Source: Anabaena subtropica FACHB-260 (GTDB lineage: Bacteria; Cyanobacteriota; Cyanobacteriia; Cyanobacteriales; Nostocaceae). From it: a DNA stretch of 64,000 bases. The stretch is from NCBI RefSeq assembly GCF_014697105.1, contig NZ_JACJRF010000026.1, positions 1 to 64,000 on the forward strand, written 5' to 3'. The notes under the pieces are model-generated. The model did not search any database. It worked only from the letters and a program-made list of their open reading frames with translations, and was not told the origin of the DNA. Numbering within the stretch: the first letter of the stretch is position 1; every line of letters begins with the position of its first letter. Shown one piece after another: positions 19,302 to 28,772 of the stretch. A program made the translations under genes and the position numbers.

Positions 19302-21116
19302 CTACTGATAACCCGCCGCCTGCAATAAAAACAGCCTAGCGTAGTGTCCGCCATCCGCCAGCAACTCCTCATGAGTTCCCTGTTCTACCACTTCCCCATT
19401 TTCAATTACCAAAATTTTGTCAGCCATCCTTACAGTAGAAAAGCGGTGGGAAATCAAGAATACCATTTGATTTTGAGTAACAGCGCGAAAATGATTAAAA
19501 ATCTCAAACTCAGCTTGAGCATCAATTGCCGATGTCGGTTCATCTAACACCAAAATATCAGCCTGAGTCCGCATAAAAGCACGGGCTAGAGCAATTTTCT
19601 GCCACTGTCCTCCAGATAATTCCTGTCCTCCCTTAAACCAACGTCCCAGCTGCGTCTGAAAGCTTTGGGGCAAATTTTCAATAAACTGTTGCGCCATACC
19701 TTTTTGAGCAGCCACTTGCCAACGTCTGTTATCCTTGAGATTTTCCACATCACCCACACCAATATTTTCACCCACCGTGAACTGGTAACGAACAAAGTTT
19801 TGGAAAATCACTCCAATACGACGGCGCAAAGCATCCACATCCCATTCTTGCAAATCCAAACCATCTAATAAAATCCTGCCAGAGTCTGGTGTGTAAAGTC
19901 GGGTCAGTAGTTTGATTAAAGTCGTTTTACCAGAACCGTTTTCACCGACAATGGCTAATTTTTCCCCAGGTTTTAAATGTAGAGAAATATTTCTCAACGC
20001 AGGCTGAAAACTACCTGGATAAGTAAAGGATACATTCTCAAAACGGATACCATCTTGGGGTTTTATACCTATAGTTGCATTTCCCCAAGGTGTGGTTACT
20101 TTCTCTTCTAAAAAGTCATAAAGATTGGAAAGATACAAGTTATCTTCATACATCCCACCAATAGAAGTCAGGGCATTAGAGAAAGTAGACTGGCCTTGAC
20201 GAAAAACGGTCAGATACATTGTCATATCACCCAAGGAAATTCTACCCAAAACCGCTTCTATGACAATCCAAGCGTAGGCAATGTAGAATGCCACAGTACT
20301 CACCAAACTTAGGCAATAACTCCATATTCCTCGGCGTACAGTCAAATCTCTGTCTTCGCCATAAAGTTGATTAAATACGTTACGGTATCTTCCTAATAGC
20401 ATCTCACCTAGCTGGTAGAGTTTGACTTCAGTGACAAAATCTTCTCTAGCTAATAGGTTTTCAAGATAGTGTTGCTGGCGGGTTTCTGGCGCACGCCAAC
20501 TAAATAGGCGAAAGGCCTCTCCGGCAAATCTAGTTTCAACTATGAATGCAGGCATTGCCGCCAAAATTAAGGCTATCACAGCCCAGACAGAGAAGTTTAC
20601 CAGCAATATGCCATAAGTGATCAGGGAAAGGGCATTTTGTACTAAACCAAAGGTGCGGTTGACTAAGGAAAGAGGACGAGTTGATGCTTCTCGTCTGGCA
20701 TTGGTGATTTTGTCATAGAATTCTGAATTTTCAAAATGAGCGAGATCCAATGTCAGGGCTTTTTCTAAGATCAGAACATTGACTCGTTGGCCAAGTAACA
20801 CCCGCAGTAAAGATTGGCAAATAGTCAGTCCTCTTTGACTAGCTGCAAGTAAAGCTACTGCGATCGCTTCTAAACCCACATACAATAATGGTTGCGAAAT
20901 TGGGGCGTTAACTTGGGATGACAAAACTACCGCATCCACAATTAACTTACCAATATAGGCGATCGCCGCAGGTAACAACCCAGCCACTAAAGTTAAAGTA
21001 GCCAGAATTATAGTCATAGTGTGGCTAGTACTCCACACCAAATTTATCGCCCTGCCACTATAACGGAAAACTGCCAGTGATTGGCGCAGGGGATGCCGTC
21101 GCTTTTTATTCTTCAT
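19302..21116 (-). CDS. ABC exporter, fused membrane and ATPase domains
   Basis: The 604-aa half-transporter has six predicted helices in the first about 330 residues, then a nucleotide-binding domain. Walker A is VGENGSGKTT, the signature region ELSGGQWQKIALARA, Walker B ILVLDEPTSAID and the switch His is in FLISHRFSTV. It belongs to the type IV (MsbA/lipid or peptide exporter) group. The cargo is unknown. The Walker and signature motifs are intact. The region between it and the metallophosphoesterase gene contains a dispersed repeat rich in CTCTGCGT-type words. Confidence 0.92.
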   Translation of the reverse strand: MKNKKRRHPLRQSLAVFRYSGRAINLVWSTSHTMTIILATLTLVAGLLPAAIAYIGKLIVDAVVLSSQVNAPISQPLLYVGLEAIAVALLAASQRGLTICQSLLRVLLGQRVNVLILEKALTLDLAHFENSEFYDKITNARREASTRPLSLVNRTFGLVQNALSLITYGILLVNFSVWAVIALILAAMPAFIVETRFAGEAFRLFSWRAPETRQQHYLENLLAREDFVTEVKLYQLGEMLLGRYRNVFNQLYGEDRDLTVRRGIWSYCLSLVSTVAFYIAYAWIVIEAVLGRISLGDMTMYLTVFRQGQSTFSNALTSIGGMYEDNLYLSNLYDFLEEKVTTPWGNATIGIKPQDGIRFENVSFTYPGSFQPALRNISLHLKPGEKLAIVGENGSGKTTLIKLLTRLYTPDSGRILLDGLDLQEWDVDALRRRIGVIFQNFVRYQFTVGENIGVGDVENLKDNRRWQVAAQKGMAQQFIENLPQSFQTQLGRWFKGGQELSGGQWQKIALARAFMRTQADILVLDEPTSAIDAQAEFEIFNHFRAVTQNQMVFLISHRFSTVRMADKILVIENGEVVEQGTHEELLADGGHYARLFLLQAAGYQ

Positions 21117-21262
21117 TATTATTTTTATAGCGCGATCGCTGCCCCTTTGTTGTACGGGTTATCACCAGCGCCGCAATATTTTTACCTAAGTTTTCTTAGT
21201 TCTCAGATATCTACTAGCTTTAAAATTGGGTAAAAGTATCAGGTCAATGGAAAAAATACCTT

Positions 21263-22030
21263 ATGGCAGTTAATATTGACTCAAAAACGCCTAATCATCC
21301 TCTTTTTTCAATCAAAGTCCTGGCTTTTTTGTTGATTGCTTCAGTATTTGCCACAGTCGCCACCATTCTTTACGGTTTAATTATTGCTCATCAAACTGTT
21401 TCATGGCCTAAAGTTTTACTAATTGCAGTAGTCTTAACAGTTATAGTTACAACCCCTTTAGCAGCATTAGGCTTGTGGTCACGAGGTAGGCAAGATTTAG
21501 AAGTTTCCAGTTTTGGCAAACTCTTAATCCCAGATAGTTGGCTCATCACTCTGTTATTAGCGTTGACTCTTGGCAGTTTTTGTGGAACTTTCGTTGTTCT
21601 ATCAGATCAAGCTTTTTATCCATTTCTACCCAGTGCTATCAAAGATATAGAATTACCTGGTTCCATCCCAGGGTTGCTTGCTGCATTGGGAGCCGGTATC
21701 AATGAAGAAATTTGGTTCCGTTTAGGTACACTAACTGGGTTGATGGAATTGGGACGCTGGCTAATAAAAGCATCTCAACCAAGTAAAGCCTTATTTTGGA
21801 GTGCTAACATCATTTCTTCTCTGTTGTTTGGTGCTGCACATTTACCGCAATTCGCATTCATGGCGAGTGGATTACGATTAGCAGTTGTTGGAGTGGTATT
21901 ACTACAAAATGGTGTTGTAGGTTTAATTTTCGGCTGGCTTTACTGGCGAACAGGGCTTCTAGCAGCTATTTTGGCTCACATTACTGCTGATATCGTCATT
22001 CATGTCATTATGCCGAAATTTTTCTCATGA
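21263..22030 (+). CDS. CPBP family intramembrane metalloprotease
   Basis: The 255-aa membrane protein has about seven hydrophobic helices and the CPBP (Rce1-like) motifs: EE-x3-R at Glu148-Glu149-Arg153 (NEEIWFR), FGAAHLPQ with His193 and LAHITADIV with His239. Bacterial members are intramembrane proteases, often linked to peptide processing or self-immunity; the substrate here is unknown. Its stop codon lies inside a 13-bp perfect hairpin stem. Before the Tn7-like insertion this gene would have converged directly on the tRNA-Leu gene. Confidence 0.9.
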   Translation: MAVNIDSKTPNHPLFSIKVLAFLLIASVFATVATILYGLIIAHQTVSWPKVLLIAVVLTVIVTTPLAALGLWSRGRQDLEVSSFGKLLIPDSWLITLLLALTLGSFCGTFVVLSDQAFYPFLPSAIKDIELPGSIPGLLAALGAGINEEIWFRLGTLTGLMELGRWLIKASQPSKALFWSANIISSLLFGAAHLPQFAFMASGLRLAVVGVVLLQNGVVGLIFGWLYWRTGLLAAILAHITADIVIHVIMPKFFS

Positions 22031-22050
22031 GTGATAAATCACTCATGAGA
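22023..22050. terminator. hairpin at the CPBP gene stop codon
   Basis: TCTCATGAGTGAT and ATCACTCATGAGA form a perfect 13-bp stem with a 2-base AA loop, overlapping the TGA stop. No T tract follows on either side, so termination is possible but not shown. The left end of the Tn7-like element begins 11 bases later. Confidence 0.45.
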
Positions 22051-22055
22051 AACAA

Positions 22056-22060
22056 AACTA
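22056..22060. repeat. left target-site duplication candidate
   Basis: AACTA directly precedes the left terminal repeat. The same five bases occur at the right border (31362-31366), with the first A overlapping the last base of the right terminal repeat. Tn7-type elements duplicate 5 bp. Confidence 0.55.
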
Positions 22061-22085
22061 TGTGACTTTACCCATAACTTTGCCG
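22061..22085 (+). repeat. left terminal inverted repeat of the Tn7-like element
   Basis: 25 bp beginning TGTGACTTTACCCATAAC and ending TTTGCCG; the exact reverse complement is at 31338-31362. It begins with the TGT typical of Tn7-family ends and includes the first TnsB-type core CCATAACTTTGCC. Confidence 0.93.
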
Positions 22086-22088
22086 TTA

Positions 22089-22214
22089 TTGGAATCATAA
22101 CTTTGCCACACTAGAGCCTGAAATACTTATCCTCATGTCAAGCGATCTCAGTTGTTTTTTCCGACTTGGAACCATAACTTTGCCAATAGTCAAAATTGGA
22201 AGCATAAGCTTGCC
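22089..22214 (+). repeat. left-end TnsB binding repeats
   Basis: Three copies of TTGGAAnCATAAnnTTGCC follow the terminal repeat: 22089-22107 (ATC variant), 22166-22184 (ACC variant) and 22196-22214 (AGC variant with AAGCTTGCC). All point the same way. The wide, uneven spacing is like the left end of Tn7. Confidence 0.85.
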
Positions 22215-22232
22215 GTGAGTCATATTATAGCT

Positions 22233-22532
22233 TTATGGCTTTAATCGCTCTACTAAAATAGCTATTAGACGACTTAATTCGTTAAGACGCATCTCTAACA
22301 AGTCAGTTTTATTATCTGTTGTCTGAATTTTTTTATTTAAATTGGATATACTCTGTTCCAACGAACTCACTCTGTCTTCAATCGTATTCTCATCTTCTGG
22401 TAAGCCTAAGTACAAAGAAATGGCTTCCCGGATTAACTGAGTTCTGTCTTTTTCTTCCAGAATAGCGCGTGCGTCCAGAGCCTCTAGCATGGACTGGGAC
22501 AATCTTATTGATATAGCTTTATCTTTACCCAT
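22233..22532 (-). CDS. ribbon-helix-helix (CopG-like) DNA-binding protein
   Basis: The 99-aa product starts MGKDKAISIRLSQSMLEAL and has the RHH pattern: a short beta strand (AISIRL), helix A (QSMLEALDARAILEE) and helix B (RTQLIREAISLYL). A C-terminal helical coiled coil (about 50-99) follows, ending KP. It reads toward the left end of the transposon and is divergent from the helicase operon. Two copies of a palindromic 13-mer lie just upstream of its start and probably are its operator. A likely role is autoregulation and control of the transposon operon. An ATG at 22547 would add five residues. Confidence 0.82.
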   Translation of the reverse strand: MGKDKAISIRLSQSMLEALDARAILEEKDRTQLIREAISLYLGLPEDENTIEDRVSSLEQSISNLNKKIQTTDNKTDLLEMRLNELSRLIAILVERLKP

Positions 22533-22545
22533 TATTTGACATATC

Positions 22546-22580
22546 ATCTTTGAGATACGGACGTGATATCTTTGAGATAC
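22546..22580. promoter_or_regulatory. duplicated palindromic operator candidate
   Basis: ATCTTTGAGATAC occurs twice, at 22546-22558 and 22568-22580, 22 bp apart, which is about two helical turns. Each contains the palindrome ATCT-N3-AGAT. They lie in the divergent promoter region between the RHH gene and the helicase operon, where an autoregulatory RHH protein would bind. Confidence 0.55.
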
Positions 22581-22643
22581 AAGATGTCTGGTTGAGCAAA
22601 GAGTGACATGGACATTAAGAGAATATCAGTAATGGAGTAAACT

Positions 22644-24569
22644 ATGGCTGGAGGATTCAAGCCGAGAGATTGGCAAGACAGGTTCGTTAGGAAGTATCAA
22701 ACTATCCTCAAAAAAAATTTTTTAGTTGAGGCTTGTACAGCAGCCGGTAAAACAGCTGGTGCAATACACGCTTTTGTCTCACTTCAAGGTGTTTTAGACT
22801 GGCGCTTTTTAGTTGTTGTTGTTCCTACCGAACACTTAAAGAGACAATACGCTAAAGATGCACGTAATCTTTTTGGTCTTAATCTCTGTTATTCAGGAAC
22901 TCAAAAAAGGCTAGGTCGGTTGCCTACGCCAAAGGAGTTATTACTAACACGCTACCACGGATTAGTTATTAGTTATCAATGGTTAACAAAGCCTGGTAAT
23001 GCCAAATGGTTGGCTGATGCCTTAAGCCAAGACGTAGCCGGTAAAGTATTTTTGATTCTTGATGAGGTTCACCATGCAAGCTCCGCACTAGCTTATGGTC
23101 AAGGATGTGAAACGGCTTTTCCAGATATGGTGATCTCTCATCGACTCATGACTTCGGGTACACCATTCCGCTCAGACAATAATAGGATACTGGGAAACTG
23201 GTTAACTTACGAAAAAGTAGAAGAAAACACTTATAGATGTGTACCTGATTTCCGGTACACATTAGCTGACGCTCTAAGCGACGGCATAATCCCTCCTTTT
23301 GCATTTGTGACAATGGAAGGAAAATTTGATTACATTCGAGGTCGTGCTGTTTACCAAGGTAAAACTTTTACCAATGCAACCAACGAACAAGAGCTAAAAG
23401 ATGCGCTAAATACTGCTATTCATGTCAACGGTGATTGGGTAAAAGAGGCAATTTTATGGGCGTATAGGCGGATGCTTCGAGACCGGGCCAAGGGACTTCC
23501 TGAATGCGCTACTTACGTGAGAGTTCCTACAATTCCTGCGGCATGGCAAATGAAAGAACGGATTCGCATCCTGACTAATGAAGATGCTTTGGTTATAGTA
23601 TCTGGGGATGATGACCCCAACTTCAATAACAGTCTACTGTCGGGCAAAGAACCAAGCGAACTAATTGAGAAATTTGCTGCGGAAACAGGTTCGAGCGCAC
23701 AATCTTGGATTATCGGGGTTGGAATGTTAGGCGAAGGTGTTTCGATTAAGCGTTTAAAGTACCGTATTCATGCCACCAACAACTGTGCTGCCCTATCTTT
23801 CAGGCAGGATTTAGGACGCTTATTACGTCTTTTCCCTGAAGATGAGCCAGAATCTGTCGAAACACTAATTCCAGCCCATCCAACTTTAAAAGACTTAGCC
23901 TTAGAAGTTATGGACGAAGTTGCTCACATTGTTCAAGAAACAGAAAACGACATGGAGCAAGACCCAGATAGAGCGGATGATGAGGCAGATAGAAATAGCA
24001 GTGGTCAAATTACACTTTCTACATTTACACCAATTTCTTCAACTGGAGAGCTAGGGTCGCAAATTGTAGACGGAGAAGAAGTACTTTCTGAGTATGCAAT
24101 TATTGCTGAATGGGCAATAGAGAATAAACCAATTTGGCAACAATGGTCAAAAACTCCTGCTCATTTGGCGCAATTATTGATGGGAGAGCAGGCTTTATTC
24201 GACTTACTGCGTCAAGAATACCAAGCATCTGGGAATCAAGTCTCAAACTCTCAAACTATTTCCTCTGTATCTATCCCTCCAGGTTTTCCTCCTGAATATG
24301 CGAACTTGTTAAATGATGACAAAGCCAGTTTTGCTAGCAAGGAAGTTAACAAAAAAGTATTTTATCTAGCAACTCTTTTATTTCCTAACTCGACTGATGA
24401 GGAACGCCAAGAAACACTCAAGCAAATTCATACACAGGCTAAAAAGACGAACAACCTTTCACTAGACGGGTTTATCAGCCATGAAGGATGGGAAAAAATT
24501 TATTTGTGGCTGTGTGACCGTATTGCTCATACAAAGAAGATGAAAGAGAAAGGAAGTAAAAACTCATGA
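22644..24569 (+). CDS. SF2 DEAD/DEAH-type helicase carried by the transposon
   Basis: The 641-aa protein has superfamily 2 helicase motifs: a Q-motif-like FKPRDWQ (residues 5-11), motif I ACTAAGKT (30-37), motif II DEVH (140-143), motif III SGTP (171-174) and motif VI QDLGRLLR (388-395). It resembles the ResIII/type III restriction helicase group, but no nuclease domain is visible; the C-terminal 220 residues are acidic and unassigned. GGAG precedes the ATG. It overlaps the next gene by 4 bp (ATGA) and heads an operon that continues into tnsAB. Helicases are not core Tn7 proteins, so this may be defence cargo or a transposition or target-selection accessory. Confidence 0.88.
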   Translation: MAGGFKPRDWQDRFVRKYQTILKKNFLVEACTAAGKTAGAIHAFVSLQGVLDWRFLVVVVPTEHLKRQYAKDARNLFGLNLCYSGTQKRLGRLPTPKELLLTRYHGLVISYQWLTKPGNAKWLADALSQDVAGKVFLILDEVHHASSALAYGQGCETAFPDMVISHRLMTSGTPFRSDNNRILGNWLTYEKVEENTYRCVPDFRYTLADALSDGIIPPFAFVTMEGKFDYIRGRAVYQGKTFTNATNEQELKDALNTAIHVNGDWVKEAILWAYRRMLRDRAKGLPECATYVRVPTIPAAWQMKERIRILTNEDALVIVSGDDDPNFNNSLLSGKEPSELIEKFAAETGSSAQSWIIGVGMLGEGVSIKRLKYRIHATNNCAALSFRQDLGRLLRLFPEDEPESVETLIPAHPTLKDLALEVMDEVAHIVQETENDMEQDPDRADDEADRNSSGQITLSTFTPISSTGELGSQIVDGEEVLSEYAIIAEWAIENKPIWQQWSKTPAHLAQLLMGEQALFDLLRQEYQASGNQVSNSQTISSVSIPPGFPPEYANLLNDDKASFASKEVNKKVFYLATLLFPNSTDEERQETLKQIHTQAKKTNNLSLDGFISHEGWEKIYLWLCDRIAHTKKMKEKGSKNS

Positions 24570-26047
24570 ATAATACAAACTTTAACACTATCGATCCCAA
24601 TCAAGCTCATCTTCCTGATGAAGCTGTTATTCAAAAAGTTTTTTCTGATGAAGACAAGCTACCTAATGAGCAACATAATAAAGCAGTTAAAGCTTTTTTT
24701 GTATCTGATGGAATAGCATCAGGGATTGGTAAAGATTTAGCTTTTGTTGACCAAATACCCAATCTTGTCAAAGAAATAATTGAGAACAAGTTGTGGGAAT
24801 GTTTATATATTGCCAAAGGTGTTTTCACCCCCTACTACTGTCGCTACATCAAAGCCACAGATTCTGAAAATTTTCGAGCATTTATTACTTCCAAGCGCCC
24901 TAATGGGCTAGAGACAAGTGTAGAGACGATAGATCGAGTTTTACAGGCAGATCCTGAAGTACAAAGAAAGTTTCGAGGCATTATTTCTGAGTCTCGTCAG
25001 GGAGAGCGGACTGACTTGATTAATGAAACTTCGGCTCATGAAGAGCCGAAGTTATTTGATCCGAGCCATCAAAAACGCATTAGAGCTGCAAACCGTGCAG
25101 CAGAAGCTATTCCAGAAGTTGCCGAGTTACTAGACCGTGGATTAATAGCCATAGATGTTGCAGCACAACTTGGACGTGACATAAAAGACCCCGAAAACCT
25201 TACAGCAGAAGAACGAGAGTATGTAGACAAGCGAGATTTAATTGGAATTCGACTTAGGCAGTACATATATACTAACCCAATTCCTGAAGATGAGGATAGA
25301 GAGCCAGCTTATAGTCGAGACATTAATAACTTTGTTAAAGACTTGCTTGGGATTAAAGACCGTTCCAAGTCTGTGCGAATGGACAATCCCAAAAAAGCTG
25401 CTGAGAAACTACTTCAGTTTTATCAGGGAGATAAGCTTCAAGAATTAATCACCCATTTAAGGACGGGTTTAAACGCAAATACTGATAGCCATGAACCGAT
25501 TAAGAAGCATTCTGGTCAACAAAATAGCCAAGATTTTTCCGAACTGTCCCGTTATGACGATTCTGTTCCTTCTAGTGACATTCAAGACACTAATGGGACG
25601 CAAGCGCATAAAAATCAACCTGCCTCTGACGAAGCGCAATTAACAACTCAACAAGCTGAATTGGATGAATGGGTGAGGACAGGAAAATTACCTACGACGT
25701 TTTCAAAATCGCCATCAGGTTTAGATTCTGAAACCAAAACCAACATACCTCTCTTAAAACCTGCACCTATTGACAATCGCACATCTGAGTTTGCCGATAC
25801 TTACAAAGTTACGAAGCGTGAAACAACAGAACTGCAAACCCCAGATCCAAATATGGAACTAACCGCAGATGAACTAGCAGAAAGATTGCAAGTCAAGCCG
25901 GATACACTTCGCTCCATCTTTAATAGAAATAAAGAAAAATTCCCTAGATGGGCAAAAAAACACGACCCAGATGGCATTGCTTGGCAGCGCACTGATGTGA
26001 AAAAAGGACGCTGTTGGTTGTTTGTTCCTATAAATGAAGCCACCTAG
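24566..26047 (+). CDS. uncharacterised 493-aa protein translationally coupled to the helicase
   Basis: I do not recognise this family. The start overlaps the helicase stop by 4 bp, so the two are coupled. The N-terminal 250 residues look globular and mixed alpha/beta (AFFVSDGIASGIGKDLAFVDQI; IPEVAELLDRGLIAIDVAAQLG, which resembles a ParB-type helix-turn-helix). Residues about 310-425 are polar and low in hydrophobic residues, probably a disordered linker. The last 64 residues have a helix-turn-helix look (LTADELAERLQVKPDTLRSIF) followed by KFPRWAKKHDPDGIAWQ, suggesting DNA binding. It lies 26 bp before tnsAB. It may be a partner of the helicase. Confidence 0.75.
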   Translation: MNNTNFNTIDPNQAHLPDEAVIQKVFSDEDKLPNEQHNKAVKAFFVSDGIASGIGKDLAFVDQIPNLVKEIIENKLWECLYIAKGVFTPYYCRYIKATDSENFRAFITSKRPNGLETSVETIDRVLQADPEVQRKFRGIISESRQGERTDLINETSAHEEPKLFDPSHQKRIRAANRAAEAIPEVAELLDRGLIAIDVAAQLGRDIKDPENLTAEEREYVDKRDLIGIRLRQYIYTNPIPEDEDREPAYSRDINNFVKDLLGIKDRSKSVRMDNPKKAAEKLLQFYQGDKLQELITHLRTGLNANTDSHEPIKKHSGQQNSQDFSELSRYDDSVPSSDIQDTNGTQAHKNQPASDEAQLTTQQAELDEWVRTGKLPTTFSKSPSGLDSETKTNIPLLKPAPIDNRTSEFADTYKVTKRETTELQTPDPNMELTADELAERLQVKPDTLRSIFNRNKEKFPRWAKKHDPDGIAWQRTDVKKGRCWLFVPINEAT

Positions 26048-26073
26048 TCATCATTAATTACTATGAGGTATTC

Positions 26074-28770
26074 ATGCTGTCAAAAGCAGAATTTGATGCT
26101 TGGTGTTGTCACCTTAATGTCTCTCAACAAACTCAAAATTTAATTGAAAAAATCCGCTCATCAGAACCATCCCGTCGTGTAGGAGGTGGACGAAAAAACG
26201 TTTCTGGACGCTATCCTAGCCGAAAAATGGGAGTTACCATTCAATTCGAGTCCCACCGTGTTGAACTTCCTACTATTTACGAATTTGAGCATGATGAGGA
26301 AGTTTTAGAGTTTTACGATCAACCATTACCCATTAAATTGGATTATCAAGGTAAAAATGGGCGGAATCTTGGAGTTTTGCATACACCAGACTTTTTTGTA
26401 ATTAGGAGTAATTGTGCTGGTTGGGAGGAGTGCAAAACTGAGGAGGAGTTAAAAAAATTAGCCCAGAAAAACCCAAACCGCTATTTTTGTGATTCTGAAG
26501 GTAGGTGGCGCACTCCACCTGGAGAAAATTATGCTCAACAACTTGGACTTTACTACCACTTACGTGTAGACACTCAAATTAACTGGGTTATCCAGCGCAA
26601 TACAATTTTTTTGGAGGATTATTTTCGAGCCGAGTCTCTTCAGGTAGAAACAGCAATTAAAGCCGAAGTTCAGCATTTAGTATCAGCCTCACCAGGAATT
26701 TCCTTGGCTGATCTGCTAAATAATGGGACAAAAGCTAGTGCAGATGATGTTTATGCTTTGATTGCCACAGAGCAATTATATGTTGATTTAAGTGTTGCAC
26801 CGTTGGCTGAACCAGAACGAGTTTGTGTTTTTGCTGATGAGCAGACGGCTACTGCCTATGGTTTGATGCTACACACAACTTCATCAACTCCCATAAGTTT
26901 CTCTGCAATTAATCTTTCTCCTGGGACATTAATATCTTGGGATGGCAAGGGTTTAAATATTATTCATGTTGGAGACACTGAAGTTACTTTACAGGACGAA
27001 CTGGAGCAGTTAATTCAACTGAAAAAGACTTTATTTTTAAATCTGGTTCAACAAGGAAAAATAAAAAGCTTACAAAAAGTTGAAATACCAGATATAAAAG
27101 CAGAGTCTTGGGAGCAATTTTATCAAGCAAGCCCTGAAGATCAGATAGAAGCCCTTCGCCGCTACAAAGCTATTGAGCCATACTTAAATGAAAATCCACC
27201 CGAAAACGAAACAGTCTCAGAAAGAACTATTCGCCATTGGAAATCGAAGTATTTAGCGGCACAACAGCAGTACGGTTGTGGTTATATAGGGCTTCTCTCG
27301 CATCGGAGTGCTAAAGGCAACCGTACTCGAAAACTGCCAGAAGAAACTTTGGTGCTGATGGAAAAATTTATCCTTGAAGACTATGAAACTCTCAAACAAA
27401 AGAAAATGTGGGAGGTATATGGTGCTTTAGTTCGGGTTTGCGAACAACAATTTGTCATCGCTCCAAGCTATAAAGCATTTACAAAAGAAATCAAAAAACG
27501 TTCTGGCTACGAACAAATCAAAAAACGCCAAGGTCGTCGGGCTGCATACAAGCATGAAACTTTTTATTGGGAACTGAGCAGAACAACACCTAGACATGGC
27601 GATCGCCCATTTGAAATTGCTCATATTGACCATACAGAATTAGATGTTGAATTAGTCTGTTCCCGTACTGGTCGTTCATTGGGAAGACCTTGGGCAACTT
27701 TCTTGATAGATGCCTATTCCAGAAGATTCTTAGCTGTTTATTTAACCTTTGACTCACCTTCATATCGTTCTTGCTTAATGGCATTACGATTGTGTGTTCA
27801 ACGCCACAACCGTTTACCACAGATAATTCTGGTAGATAACGGTGCGGAATTTCATAGCGTTTATTTTGAAACGCTTTTAGCAACCTTTGAATGTACGAAA
27901 AAAAATCGACCTCCAGCCAAAGGGAGGTTTGGTTCTGTATGCGAACGTCTGTTTGGTACTTCTAACACTCAATTTGTCTATAACTTGCTTGGTAATACAC
28001 AGATCACTCGTAATGTTCGCCAAGTAACCAAGTCAGTTAACCCTAAAAATCAAGCTATATGGACACTGGGTTTACTTTACGAATATCTATGTGCTTGGGC
28101 CTACGAAATTTACGATACAGATGAACATCCCGCTCTTTTCCAGAGTCCAAGGGATGCTTTTGCTGCTGGTATAGCAATTAGCGGTAGTAGGCTTCATCGC
28201 ATTATTCCTTACGATGAAAACTTTCAAATTCTGACATTACCCACAACTTCACAGGCAAAGGCGAAAGTTCAATGTGGAAACGGCGTAAAAATTAACTCAA
28301 TCTACTACTGGTCTAATATTTTTCGTGACCCACAAATTGAAAATGCCTACGTCCAGGTAAGATACGACCCATTTGATATCGGTATCGCTTACGCCTTTGT
28401 TAGAGGGCAATGGGTACAGTGCATTTCTCAATATTATGCAGAATTTCAAGGTCGTTCAGAAAAAGAACTGAAGTTAGCTAGTTCCGAGTTACGCAAACGC
28501 TACTCAAATCATGCACGACAATCAAAAGTTTCCGCCAAGAATCTGGCTGAATTTTTAGCTTCGGTAGAAGCCCAAGAGACCCTATTAGAACAGCGTTCTT
28601 ATGATGCAGAAGCAAAAGAAGTCTTCAGGGTAATTGAAGGTGGCAAAGCTAATTTCAGCAGCAATGAACAACCAAAAGTTATTCCAATTCCTTCTAGGGA
28701 TATTAATAATCTAGTGGCTGAAGATGAAGTAAATGCTCCAGAAAAACTTGTAGTTTACGAGGAGTTTTAG
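26074..28770 (+). CDS. tnsAB: TnsA-TnsB fusion transposase
   Basis: The 898-aa protein joins the two Tn7 strand-cleavage activities. Residues about 50-190 form a TnsA-like PD-(D/E)XK endonuclease: Glu70/Glu72, TPDFFV with Asp106 and WEECK with Glu119 and Lys121, which would cut the 5' ends. The rest is TnsB: helix-turn-helix DNA-binding parts (about 365-500) and an RNase H-like integrase core with D519 (HIDHTELD), D588 (LVDNGAEF) and E624 (VCERLFG), the last two 35 residues apart. A beta-barrel and C-terminal tail for TnsC contact follow. Such fusions occur in cyanobacterial Tn7-like elements, including some CRISPR-associated ones. GAGG precedes the ATG; tnsC follows 2 bp later. All catalytic residues are present. 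Confidence 0.95.
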   Translation: MLSKAEFDAWCCHLNVSQQTQNLIEKIRSSEPSRRVGGGRKNVSGRYPSRKMGVTIQFESHRVELPTIYEFEHDEEVLEFYDQPLPIKLDYQGKNGRNLGVLHTPDFFVIRSNCAGWEECKTEEELKKLAQKNPNRYFCDSEGRWRTPPGENYAQQLGLYYHLRVDTQINWVIQRNTIFLEDYFRAESLQVETAIKAEVQHLVSASPGISLADLLNNGTKASADDVYALIATEQLYVDLSVAPLAEPERVCVFADEQTATAYGLMLHTTSSTPISFSAINLSPGTLISWDGKGLNIIHVGDTEVTLQDELEQLIQLKKTLFLNLVQQGKIKSLQKVEIPDIKAESWEQFYQASPEDQIEALRRYKAIEPYLNENPPENETVSERTIRHWKSKYLAAQQQYGCGYIGLLSHRSAKGNRTRKLPEETLVLMEKFILEDYETLKQKKMWEVYGALVRVCEQQFVIAPSYKAFTKEIKKRSGYEQIKKRQGRRAAYKHETFYWELSRTTPRHGDRPFEIAHIDHTELDVELVCSRTGRSLGRPWATFLIDAYSRRFLAVYLTFDSPSYRSCLMALRLCVQRHNRLPQIILVDNGAEFHSVYFETLLATFECTKKNRPPAKGRFGSVCERLFGTSNTQFVYNLLGNTQITRNVRQVTKSVNPKNQAIWTLGLLYEYLCAWAYEIYDTDEHPALFQSPRDAFAAGIAISGSRLHRIIPYDENFQILTLPTTSQAKAKVQCGNGVKINSIYYWSNIFRDPQIENAYVQVRYDPFDIGIAYAFVRGQWVQCISQYYAEFQGRSEKELKLASSELRKRYSNHARQSKVSAKNLAEFLASVEAQETLLEQRSYDAEAKEVFRVIEGGKANFSSNEQPKVIPIPSRDINNLVAEDEVNAPEKLVVYEEF

Positions 28771-28772
28771 TT

